Assembly: GCA_963801255.1 (NCBI GenBank) | Contig: CAWDEC010000008.1 | Location: 563,546 to 627,545, forward strand | Length of the DNA: 64,000 nucleotides | DNA from: JAICXG01 sp963801255 | GTDB taxonomy: Bacteria; Verrucomicrobiota; Verrucomicrobiia; Chthoniobacterales; UBA10450 | Reading direction: 5' to 3' | Shown here: positions 51,035 through 60,100 of the stretch, piece after piece | How positions within the stretch are numbered: position 1 is the first letter of the stretch | Layout: the number at the start of each line of letters is the position of its first letter | Notes under the pieces: generated by a model | What the model was told of the DNA's origin: nothing | Databases searched by the model: none | The model's input: only the letters and a program-made list of their open reading frames with translations | Translations under genes and position numbers: made by a program

Positions 51035-51700
51035 TTAGGGGTGAAGTTTTTGCGTGGCGCGCGCCTGCACTGGCGTGGGAGCTTGAACTGGAGCGACGAC
51101 TGCGGCCGCCGCTCCCTCTTTGAACAAAGCTTTCGCTGCGGCCTCGTCTGTTTGGTGACGCACGCGCGGTTGAAGCAAGGTCATTTGATGGGCGGCCTTT
51201 TGCGCGACGAGATAACCTTGAAGGTCGGGAGTGGTAGCCAGTTGATGAAGTTTTCCGTAGTAAGCCTCGTAGTAGATCTTCAGCCGATGGCGTCGTTCCA
51301 GGTCAGTCTTGGCGGCGTCGGCCGCAGTGCGCAGGGCATGCAACTCGGAGTCATTACGGATTTGCGTTTCCAAGGTCACCATTTGCAGATGAAGGCGCTG
51401 TTCATCGGCTATTTTGCCTAACGATGTGTGCTTGAAAAGATCGTTCAGTTTTTCCAGCTCGGGCGCAATGGGCATTTTTGGCAGCGCGCCGGGCGGCGGC
51501 AAAATATTCGGCGGAATCAGCGACGGAGGTTCGATCGGAGCGGTCGGCGAAGGCGACGCCGCGGGCAGAGCAGCAGGTAGCTCTGCGCGTCCAGTCTGAA
51601 TGGGGGAATTGCCGGGAGTGGGCGAGGACTGTGCCCAAAGTCCGGCGGCGAGAAGGACGGGCAGCGCAGAAAGAAATAGCGCGAACAATCTTGGCTTCAT
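51035..51700 (-). CDS. Secreted Pro/Ala-rich protein with helical core
   Basis: About 221 residues from ATG 51700 (MKPRLFALFLSALPVLLAAGLWA, a signal peptide). A Pro/Ser/Ala-rich region (about 25-80, with IPPNILPPPGALP) is followed by a helical, probably coiled-coil part (ELEKLNDLFKHTSLGKIADEQRLHLQMV...RTAADAAKTDLERRHRLKIYYEAYYGKLHQLA) and an Ala/Val-rich end. The longer frame upstream runs through tRNA-Pro and is rejected. No family is recognised. It may act in the periplasm or at the surface. Confidence 0.7.
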   Translation of the reverse strand: MKPRLFALFLSALPVLLAAGLWAQSSPTPGNSPIQTGRAELPAALPAASPSPTAPIEPPSLIPPNILPPPGALPKMPIAPELEKLNDLFKHTSLGKIADEQRLHLQMVTLETQIRNDSELHALRTAADAAKTDLERRHRLKIYYEAYYGKLHQLATTPDLQGYLVAQKAAHQMTLLQPRVRHQTDEAAAKALFKEGAAAAVVAPVQAPTPVQARATQKLHP

Positions 51701-51771
51701 TTCTGGTCGTGCATGGTCCTCGGCCGTGGCGCGTTTCCCATGACGTACACGAATATTTGCGAAAGTGCCAC

Positions 51772-51845
51772 TCGGGGTGACAGGATTCGAACCTGCGGCC
51801 TCGTGGTCCCAAACCACGCGCTCTACCAAGCTAAGCTACACCCCG
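51772..51845 (-). tRNA. tRNA-Pro (TGG anticodon)
   Basis: A 74-base cloverleaf on the minus strand: acceptor CGGGGTG/CACCCCG, anticodon stem CGTGG/CCACG with loop TTTGGGA (anticodon TGG), and T arm with GGTTCGAATCC. Discriminator A. CCA is not encoded. It lies between the secreted Pro/Ala-rich protein gene and the divergent desaturase gene. Confidence 0.94.
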
Positions 51846-52069
51846 GAAAGAAGTCCTTCATACCATGGGAGGGAGCAGAACGCATCTTAAGTTTAGTTTT
51901 CCTCGCGTGTCGCGACGGGTGCGACGTCGCTTTCACGATGCATCACTCTGTCCAAATGAACTTTATTGCACCGCAGGGACAAAATTTGCTTGCCCTCTTA
52001 AAAACCGGCGGCGAAGCTGCGACCTTCGCTCGTCCGACGGCCGAGCGACCGGCTTCGACGCCCTCACCT

Positions 52070-52960
52070 ATGTTTAAGAACGAGAAGTTCAACGTTGCCA
52101 TTTTCACGATTCTCGTCGTGCTCCAGTTGCTTGGCGTCGCCGCGCTCTGGACACGCTTCCAGCTGGTTTATCTGCCAATCATGCTGGGGATTTATCTCTG
52201 GATCGGGCTCAGCACTACCCTTTATCTCCATCGCTATCTTACTCACCGTGGGTTTGAGATGGCGGGCTGGCTTAAGTTCTTTTTCGCCACCGGCTCCGCG
52301 GTTGGTCTGGCAGGCGATCCGGTAACCTGGGTAGGGGATCATCGCTTTCATCATCTGAAATCGGATACCGACCAGGATATTCATAGCCCGCGCCACGGCT
52401 TCCCCTACGCCCATATGATGTGGCTGATTCGCAAGCCGCATTCCTTTCGCGAGCGGTCCCTGCGTTACGCGGCCGATGTTCGCCGGATCTGGTATTGCAA
52501 GCTTTGGGAAACCCACGTGTTCTATGTCCTGCCCCATCTCATCGTCGCCGCGATCCTCTGGCTCACTCTCGGCGGTGCCGGTTTGCTCTGGTGTCTCTAT
52601 GTGCCAATGGCGATTGCCTACAATTGGACCTGGGCGGTGAACTCGATCTGCCACATGAAACAGTTCGGCTATCGCAGCTTCGAAACTTCGGACGAGAGCA
52701 AGAACAACTTCTGGGTGGGCCTCGGCGCGCTCGGCGAAGGTTATCATAACAATCATCACGCCAAACCGCGCTGCGCGGCCCATGGCTTAAAGTGGTGGGA
52801 ATTCGATTTCACTCGCTACTGCATCTGGACGCTGGAAAAACTTCACCTCGCCTGGAATGTCGTTTGGCCGGAAGAAAAGGCCGAAAAGGAACCAGTCGAA
52901 GAACCCTACGAGGCTGAAGCCGGGGCGATTTTGGTCCAGCAGCCGGATCCAGCGCCCTAG
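52070..52960 (+). CDS. Fatty acid desaturase (acyl-CoA/acyl-lipid delta-9 type)
   Basis: About 296 residues from ATG 52070 (MFKNEKFN); upstream in-frame starts would run toward tRNA-Pro. Four membrane helices and the three His boxes of the di-iron desaturases are present: HRYLTHRGF, HRFHHLKSDTDQDIHSPRHG and YHNNHHAKPRCAAHG. The first box and WVGDHRFHH resemble stearoyl-CoA desaturases. The enzyme introduces a cis double bond into membrane fatty acids using O2 and adjusts membrane fluidity. The electron donor gene is not nearby. Confidence 0.9.
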   Translation: MFKNEKFNVAIFTILVVLQLLGVAALWTRFQLVYLPIMLGIYLWIGLSTTLYLHRYLTHRGFEMAGWLKFFFATGSAVGLAGDPVTWVGDHRFHHLKSDTDQDIHSPRHGFPYAHMMWLIRKPHSFRERSLRYAADVRRIWYCKLWETHVFYVLPHLIVAAILWLTLGGAGLLWCLYVPMAIAYNWTWAVNSICHMKQFGYRSFETSDESKNNFWVGLGALGEGYHNNHHAKPRCAAHGLKWWEFDFTRYCIWTLEKLHLAWNVVWPEEKAEKEPVEEPYEAEAGAILVQQPDPAP

Positions 52961-53129
52961 CTTTTCGTTAGGGAAATCGCGCTCTTCGTTACGCCGCGCG
53001 ACCTTCTCCGCGCCCAGGAAACGTTAGCCCGCAGCACTCACTCACTGACCGGTTTCTTCGTTACCTCGCGAAAAAGCTGGTCGCGGGATTCGGCGGTCGC
53101 TAAGATCTCGTCGTTTTTGGCTGCTTCAG

Positions 53130-54173
53130 ATGCGTTTCTCTAAAGCCTTCGCGCGCCAACCACCAGGCTGGATTCTTGCCGAGATGGTGGTTGCTCTTGT
53201 CATCATCGGCTTTGTTGATTTTTTCACCGGCTTTCAAATTCGCCTCCTGCCCTTCTACTGCGGGCCGATCTTTCTCGTCGCCTGGTTCTGCGAAAAAAGA
53301 CTCGGTATCTTCATTGCTTGCATCGCGGGAATTATCTCGCTGACGGCTGACTGGTTCGATCAGGATCCCGATCTTCGGGGTTGGTCACAACCATGGGAGA
53401 TCGCGCGCCACTTCGCCTCCTGCCTCTCCGTCGCGCTCGTCGGTTCGGCTCTCAGGACGAAAAACGATATCGCTGCGGCGCGGATTGCTTTACTCGAGCA
53501 TTCGGAGCAGCTCGAAGGCGAGATCGTCAATATCAGCGAAACCGAACAGCGCAGGATCGGTCAGGATTTGCACGATGGACTTTGCCAATATCTTGCCGCC
53601 CTAAGCTGTGCCGCCACTTCGTTGCGCGACGACCTACAGGAGCTAACTCTTACGGAAGAAGCAAACCGGGCGGGGGACCTCGCGGCCCAGCTTCGCGAAG
53701 CCGTTGTCCAGACGCGGGATCTGGCGCACGGGCTCGCGCCGGCGCACGTCAGCCAGTTGGGTCTTTCCCTGGCCTTGGCATCGCTTGCCCAATCCGTCAG
53801 CCGCCTGCACGAGGTCAATTGCACCTTCGCCTTCCAGGGCGATGACTCTAACTGTGACGAACGCATTGCCACGCACCTTTTTCGAATTGCGCAGGAAGCG
53901 ATTAACAACGCAACCCGTCACGGTCGCGCCCACAACATCGCGATCAAACTGGAAGCGCTGGATAACTCTCTCACTCTGAGTATCCACGACGATGGTATTG
54001 GCATCGCTAACTCTTCTTCCACCGGCATGGGGCTGGCGGTCATGCGTTATCGCGCTCGACTTAGCGGTGGAGACCTGACCATCGAGCAGCCCATCGACGG
54101 CGGCACGATCATTTCCTGCACCGCATGCCCAGCCCAGGCACACAAGGAGCCCCTTGAAATCGTCGCCGCCTGA
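53130..54173 (+). CDS. Membrane sensor histidine kinase (NarL/HisKA_3 type)
   Basis: 347 residues. Three to four N-terminal membrane helices (about 17-120; MVVALVIIGFVDFFTGFQIRLLPFYCGPIFLVAWF) resemble integral sensor domains with no large external loop. A short coiled coil leads to the dimerisation box SETEQRRIGQDLHDGLCQYLAAL with the phosphorylated His. The HATPase part shows HLFRIAQEAINNATRHG (N box), IHDDGIG and GMGLAVMRYRARL. The gene overlaps the response regulator gene by 20 bases, so the pair is translationally coupled. The signal is unknown. Confidence 0.92.
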   Translation: MRFSKAFARQPPGWILAEMVVALVIIGFVDFFTGFQIRLLPFYCGPIFLVAWFCEKRLGIFIACIAGIISLTADWFDQDPDLRGWSQPWEIARHFASCLSVALVGSALRTKNDIAAARIALLEHSEQLEGEIVNISETEQRRIGQDLHDGLCQYLAALSCAATSLRDDLQELTLTEEANRAGDLAAQLREAVVQTRDLAHGLAPAHVSQLGLSLALASLAQSVSRLHEVNCTFAFQGDDSNCDERIATHLFRIAQEAINNATRHGRAHNIAIKLEALDNSLTLSIHDDGIGIANSSSTGMGLAVMRYRARLSGGDLTIEQPIDGGTIISCTACPAQAHKEPLEIVAA

Positions 54174-54816
54174 TAAGATTCACGTCGTTGTGGTCGAGGA
54201 TCATCGCATGTTCCGCGAGCAACTCGTTCATCTCATCGAGAAAGGTGGCGAGATGAAGGTTACAGGCGAAGCCGATAACATTCGCGATGGCCTCGCTCTC
54301 GTCTGCGACAAACAACCCCACATCGCAGTCGTCGATATCAGTCTTAAAGGTTCGAGCGGGATAGAATTATTGAAAGATCTTCGTGCTCACGGGAGCACCG
54401 TGCCCGTGCTGATTCTTTCCATGCACGATGAGACGCTCTACGCCGAACGCGCCTTGCGCGCGGGTGCCAGAGGCTACATGACCAAGCATGAGGCATCGGA
54501 AAACGTCTCGCTCGCCATTCGCGAAGTCCTAAGTGGCGAAATCTATCTCAATCCTCGCTTTATGTCGCGAGTCATGAGCCGGATCATGGCTGGAAAAGAT
54601 ACGGCGGTTCAACCGATTGATCGCCTGACGGACCGCGAACTGGAAGTCTTTCAGCTCATTGGACGCGGACTTACCACGCGCGAGATTGGAGAGCGCCTGG
54701 GTCTCGGTCTCACCACCATCGACACTTATCGAACACGCATAAAAGAGAAGTTGAATTTGGACAATGCCGCACGTTTGCGTTTCGAAGCCAGTCGCTGGGT
54801 ACAGCAGCAGGAATAA
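54154..54816 (+). CDS. LuxR/NarL family response regulator
   Basis: 220 residues. The receiver domain (about 5-125) has the acidic pair in VVVEDHRMFREQL, phosphoacceptor Asp in IAVVDISLKGSSGIELL and Lys in GYMTKHEA. The C-terminal helix-turn-helix (about 150-215) is LTDRELEVFQLIGRGLTTREIGERLGLGLTTIDTYRTRIKEKL. It is the partner of the overlapping histidine kinase. Target genes cannot be inferred; the membrane TPR gene follows 58 bases downstream on the same strand and may be one. Confidence 0.93.
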   Translation: MKSSPPDKIHVVVVEDHRMFREQLVHLIEKGGEMKVTGEADNIRDGLALVCDKQPHIAVVDISLKGSSGIELLKDLRAHGSTVPVLILSMHDETLYAERALRAGARGYMTKHEASENVSLAIREVLSGEIYLNPRFMSRVMSRIMAGKDTAVQPIDRLTDRELEVFQLIGRGLTTREIGERLGLGLTTIDTYRTRIKEKLNLDNAARLRFEASRWVQQQE

Positions 54817-54873
54817 CTCAACGTTTCTGGCTCGGCTTTTCCAGTCCACTTCTCGTCGTCCTGGTTTTTACTA

Positions 54874-56865
54874 ATGGCATCTCTGGCGAAACGGCCCAGG
54901 AATAACACGACCAGTGCGATGCCATACGGCAATCGTTGGATTCCTGGTAAAGCGACGGGCTGGGTCATCTCTCTTGCCCTGGTCGCGATTGTCTTGCTGA
55001 CCTTCGGACAGACCGTTCGCTACCAGTTCGTCAGCTATGATGACGGAGATTACGTTTACGAGAATCCGAACGTCACGGCCGGCCTTACGTTCCGGGGAAT
55101 CGCGTGGGCCTTTACTCATGTTCATGCGGCCAACTGGCATCCAATTACGACCCTTTCGCACATGTTGGATTGCCAGCTATACGGTCTGCAACCATGGGGC
55201 CATCATTTAACAAACGTTTCCCTGCACGCCGTGGGAGCGATTCTCTTGTTTTTGGCGCTTCGCGCATTAACGGATTCGACTTGGGCGAGCGCGTTTGTCG
55301 CGGCAGTTTTCGCCACTCACCCGCTGCGAGTAGAGTCGGTGGCCTGGGTATCGGAGCGAAAGGATGTGCTCAGCGGCGTTTTCTTCATGCTCACGCTGTG
55401 GGCTTATGCGCGTTATGCGCGTAAGAGCCGGCCCTCAATTGGCCGCTATCTGACAGTGGTGATTGTTTTCGGACTGGGTTTGATGTGCAAGCCGACCCTG
55501 GTCACGCTGCCTTTTGTCTTGTTATTGTTGGATTACTGGCCGCTGGGCCGCTGGCAAAGAGTCAGGAGCAAAGAGCAAGGAACCCGTAGTCAGTGGTCTG
55601 TAGTCGGTAGCCTTGTCGCCGAGAAGATTCCTCTCTTCGTCCTATCAGCTGTGTCATGCATAGTTACGCTATACGCCCAGAAACAAGCGCTCGAAGCACG
55701 CCTTAATTCGAGCTTCATGGAGCGAGCTGGTAACGCCATCGTATCTTACACTACCTACCTCGCTCAGATGTTCTGTCCGATACATCTGGCAGTCTTGTAC
55801 CCTTATCCAGAAAGCGGCCTAAGACTTGTCCCTGTCGCTTTCAGCCTCTTACTCTTGGTCATTATTTCACTGATCTTTGTTCGATGGCGCAGAAGGTATC
55901 CGTTTCTATTAGTCGGCTGGCTTTGGTATCTCGGAATGCTGGTTCCAATGATTGGGTTGATCCAGGTTGGGCTGCAATCCCACGCCGACCGCTACACTTA
56001 TTTGCCTCAGATTGGTCTCTATATCCTGGTGACCTGGGGAGCGTTCGAGTTGTTCGGTCGATGGCGCTGGAAGTACGGAGCGGCAGGCATTACGGGGACG
56101 ATCATAATAGCAGTGTTAGTGGGATGCAGTCGTGTTCAAACTGCCTACTGGCAGAATAGCGAAACGCTCTGGCGGCGCGCGATTGATGTGACCTCCGACA
56201 ACTACGTTGCCTTCTACAATCTGGGTAGCGTGTTGCTGAAAGAACGACAAGTCGATCCCGCAATGGTTCTGTTTCAAAAGGCCATCGCAATCAAATCCGA
56301 TTACGAGAAGGCCTATGTGGATATGGGGAGCGCTCTTATGCTTATGGGGCAGACCGACGAAGCTATCGGTTATTATCAAAAGGCATTGCAAATCAGACCC
56401 GACCTGGCCGAGGCGTGGAGTAATCTGGGAAGTGCGCTTCTGAAGAAGGGACGAGTGGATGAAGCCATCCAATCCTATCGCAAGGCCATCGCGATTAAGC
56501 CGGCTTCTGCAGACATTGAGTACAATCTCGGACGCGCCTTCGCCAGCAGACCAGATTGGGAAAATGCGATCGCCTCCTACCAGGCGTCGCTCAAAATACG
56601 ACCCGGTGACGCGAAGACCCTGAATAACCTGGGCGTAGCTTTTGCCAGGAGCGGAAAGATGGATGCTGCAATCGAGGAGCTCCGCGAAGCGCTTCGCAGT
56701 AACCCGAACTACCCCGAAGCTCATTACAACCTTGGCGGTTTACTCGTCGACCGTGGTCAAACGGAGGAAGCACTCGTCCATTACAAGGAAGCATTGCGCC
56801 TCAAACCAGATTACGCGGAGGCCAGGCAACGGTTGCTTGAGCTTGGGGTGACACCGCCGAACTAA
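54874..56865 (+). CDS. Polytopic membrane protein with C-terminal TPR repeats (TMTC/GT-C-like)
   Basis: 663 residues. The N-terminal half has about ten membrane helices. An early loop FVSYDDGDYVYENPNV carries the DD pair typical of GT-C glycosyltransferases such as PMT/TMTC, followed by WHPITTLSHMLDCQLYGL and FATHPLRVESVAWVSERKDVLSG. The C-terminal 220 residues hold six or more TPR units (AIAIKSDYEKAYVDMGSALMLMG, ALQIRPDLAEAWSNLGSALL and so on). Such proteins are usually annotated as TPR proteins and may transfer sugars to proteins or anchor complexes. An insert encoded by low-complexity DNA lies at about residues 230-246. Confidence 0.82.
   Translation: MASLAKRPRNNTTSAMPYGNRWIPGKATGWVISLALVAIVLLTFGQTVRYQFVSYDDGDYVYENPNVTAGLTFRGIAWAFTHVHAANWHPITTLSHMLDCQLYGLQPWGHHLTNVSLHAVGAILLFLALRALTDSTWASAFVAAVFATHPLRVESVAWVSERKDVLSGVFFMLTLWAYARYARKSRPSIGRYLTVVIVFGLGLMCKPTLVTLPFVLLLLDYWPLGRWQRVRSKEQGTRSQWSVVGSLVAEKIPLFVLSAVSCIVTLYAQKQALEARLNSSFMERAGNAIVSYTTYLAQMFCPIHLAVLYPYPESGLRLVPVAFSLLLLVIISLIFVRWRRRYPFLLVGWLWYLGMLVPMIGLIQVGLQSHADRYTYLPQIGLYILVTWGAFELFGRWRWKYGAAGITGTIIIAVLVGCSRVQTAYWQNSETLWRRAIDVTSDNYVAFYNLGSVLLKERQVDPAMVLFQKAIAIKSDYEKAYVDMGSALMLMGQTDEAIGYYQKALQIRPDLAEAWSNLGSALLKKGRVDEAIQSYRKAIAIKPASADIEYNLGRAFASRPDWENAIASYQASLKIRPGDAKTLNNLGVAFARSGKMDAAIEELREALRSNPNYPEAHYNLGGLLVDRGQTEEALVHYKEALRLKPDYAEARQRLLELGVTPPN
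55559..55612 (+). repeat. In-frame low-complexity insert in the TPR membrane gene
   Basis: AGTCAGGAGCAAAGAGCAAGG is followed by a GTAGTCAGTGGTCTGTAGTCGG-like stretch, built from AGCAA and AGT-C/GG-T words unlike the surrounding codons. It adds about 17 polar residues (RVRSKEQGTRSQWSVVG) between two membrane segments where the neighbouring sequence looks continuous. It resembles a short dispersed repeat inserted without breaking the frame. Confidence 0.45.
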
Positions 56866-56885
56866 ACCAGCGCCTATTACAATGT

Positions 56886-57083
56886 GTGGCGCGCCTGCTG
56901 GCACGACTTGGACGGCGTGACGAAGCTATCGCTCATCTGAGCGCAGCACTGCGCAAGCCTGGCTGCCATGACGAAGAGGCAGAGCGCAAGGCTTCGGCTA
57001 AGCGATGTAGTGATTTTCGCGACAAGGTTTGTCTAACCTGGGAAGCCGAAGGGTTCTTGACGCGCGTGTCGCGTATAAACTAA
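56886..57083 (+). pseudogene. Remnant of a TPR-encoding 3' end
   Basis: The 200 bases after the TPR gene contain a frame with ARLLARLGRRDEAIAHLSAALR, a clear TPR helix pair in a different frame from the upstream gene, followed by unrelated sequence. It has no ribosome binding site. It looks like the former C-terminal repeat of the TPR gene, or of a lost paralogue, cut off by a frameshift or stop. Confidence 0.35.
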
Positions 57084-57124
57084 ACCGGGCGCTCACCTCC
57101 CCGGCATTCTCCGAAAGCAACAAC

Positions 57125-60100
57125 ATGAAAAAGAAACACAACAATTCTAAGGGCGCTTCAACGCTCAAAATGGCCCTGGCAATCTGTCTCTTGGGGATCG
57201 CCGTAGCCTTACTCATTTCAAGTCTTTTTCCCACATCGGGGAAAGCTCAGGCGTCCCAAGCCGGCGGATTTCCCGCTCCTAACGCTCCTTTGGACGGGCC
57301 CGGCTCTACCAGAGGCGTGATGTCCGTCCGGTCGTACAAGAACGATATTGCGCCGCCCCTCCGCCAAATCGAGATCACCCCCCCGGTATTCCAATTAAAA
57401 GTGAATTGTGACCTGAAGGAGAACCCTAAGACCGGGATCTTCCACTTGGACGCGCCAGATCGTGCTGTGCAAGACAAGACAGCGTCGATGCTCGCTCTTC
57501 AGTCTCCCAACATTCCAGCAACCACGCTCAACTTTGAAGGTATCGATTTCCCCGGCGTTGTTTGCAATTGCGCGCCACCCGATCCGAACGGTGCGGTAGG
57601 CCTTACTCAGTACGTGAACGAGGTCAACGAGGGCATCCAGGTGTTTAATAAGAGCACGGGTGTGTCCCAGCTTGGTCCTATCGCGATTTCCTCAATTTGG
57701 AGAGGTTTTGGCGGTGTTTGTGAGTTCAACGGCGACGGCGACGGCATTGTCCTTTATGACCACTTCGCCAATCGATGGGTTATCAGTCAGTTCGCCGGCA
57801 CTTCGGTGCCAACCGATGAGTGCATAGCGGTATCCACATCGCCCGATGCGACCGGCAGTTACTACCGTTATGGGTTTCATTTAGGAACGAACTATTTCGA
57901 CTATCCCAAGCTGGCGGTGTGGCCCGATGCCTACTACATGAGTATGAACATCTTCAACTCCACCGGGACGACCTTCCTGGGGCCGCAGCCGTTTGCGCTG
58001 GATCGCACCAACATGCTCGTGGGCAATCCGGCAACTTTTGTCAGCCCGGTCGGCCCTCTGGGCGGCACGACTGGTCCGATGCTGCCGGCGGATATCGATG
58101 GGCCTACGCTTCCCGCCAGCGGCGCGCCCGAAACCTTTCTCGGGTTCCCAACGGCCGGCACCTACACCGTCTACCACTTTCATGTCGACTTTACCACGCC
58201 AGCTAACTCGACCTGGACGACCTTCGCCACGCCCGTGGCGGCACCTTTTACTCAATTGTGCGCTACCGGCAGGAATTGTGTCCCACAATTGGGTGTCACT
58301 ACTACCGTCAGCGGGTTGGATGGAATCGGTGACCGGTTCATCCATCGCGCAGCTTATCGTAACTTCGGCGCTCATGAGTCGGTCGTGACCACTTATGCGG
58401 TTTGCGCGACCGGTACTTGCGCTGCGGGAACCGGCATGGGCACGGCAGGCGTGCGCTGGATCGAACTCCAGAATGTGACCAGTGGCCCGGTGACTGTCGC
58501 CCAGGAAAGCACTTACCAACCTGACACCACCTGGCGATGGCTGGGCAGCGCGGCCATGGATAACGGCGGAGATATCGCCGTCGGCTTCAGCGCTTCTTCC
58601 GCGACTATCAATCCGCAAATCCGGTACGCCGGCCGCCTCGCCACCGATCCTATCAATACTTTGGCGCAAGGCGAAGCGACGCTCTTCGCCGGCACGGGTA
58701 GTCAAAGCAGCACCGGCAACCGCTGGGGTGACTATAGTGCGATGAGTGTCGATCCGGTCGATGACTGCACATTCTGGTATACGAATGAGTATTACGCCAC
58801 CACGAGTACATTTAACTGGCGGAACCGCGTCGGTAATTTTGTTTTTACGCAGTGCGTTCCACAAACGCCTCCACCGGTCGCCGCCATCTCGCTAACTAAG
58901 ACGGCCGACGTGGCGAGCATAAATCCCGGCCAACAGATGGGCTTTACTGTTCAGGTGAATAGTACCGGCACCGCCACCGCCACTGGCCTGTCCTTTAGTG
59001 ACAACCTTCCTTCTGGTGGCGACATTAATTGGTCACTCGATGTCGGAAACTCCGATCCGGTTTGGTTCATCAACGGCTCGCCTCCTAATCAAAGTCTTGT
59101 TTTCACCCAGACCAGCATGCCTGCGGGAACGAGCTTTAAGGCTCATGTGATTTCCAATACCACACCCTCCTCCTGCGGCAGCACTTACTCGAACACAGCT
59201 ACGCTCACGAGTAGCAACGCCGGCAACCAAACGGGCACGGCCTCGGTCGCTCTTGACTGCACAAACTGCACTCCCAATGCCTGGACCGATAACTCGCCGC
59301 AACTGCCCGTGCCCGCCAATATCATGGATCAGGCGACCGCGGTGATCGGTAACAATCTTTATATGTTTACCGGCGTCAGCAACGGCGCCCTGGCCACCGC
59401 GGCCCGAAAGTACGACACGGTAAACAATACCTGGACTTCACTGACAACTTATCCTGCCGGCGTCGAGGGTCCCGTAGCCGTGAGCGATGGAAGCCAGTAC
59501 ATCTACATCATGGGTGGAGCGCAGGTCACTACCACCCGGCGCTACGACACGGTGGCAAACACCTACACGAGCCTGACGAGCTTTACCACCTCGCGTTGGG
59601 CGGCCGGCGCGGCCTACTTCAATAGTAAGATCTATCTCTTAGGCGGCTTTAGCAGTGCCGGCGCGGCACAGACCAGCGTGCAAATCGGCACCCTTAGCGG
59701 CAGCCCTCCGACGGTCACCTGGGCGGCCGGGGCAGCATTGCCAACCGGGTTGTCATTTCCACAGGTGACGTATGCGAATGTCGGCGGCATCGACTATATT
59801 TACGTAGCCGGCGGCACAGGCACGAGTGCAGCACAGAACATTCTCTATCGATACAATATTAGTGCTAACACCTGGGCCACGGTCGGCACGATGCCGGCGA
59901 CCATTTGGAGCGCCTCGAGCGGAATCGTAAATGGCTACTGGGTTCTGGCCGGCGGTTATGTCAACGGCAATCCGTCAACCAGCACTTACACTTATGATTT
60001 CAACGCGAATACCTGGACCCTTAATGCCAGCTCGATGGTGCAACCGCGCGGCCGCGGCGCCGGCGGTGCAGTAGGCGGGACTGCCCTCTACTCGTTAGGC

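Noticed and set aside
57881..58864. Long open frame antisense to the giant adhesin (327 codons)
   Set aside because: No family features, no ribosome binding site, and it is fully covered by the supported plus-strand gene.
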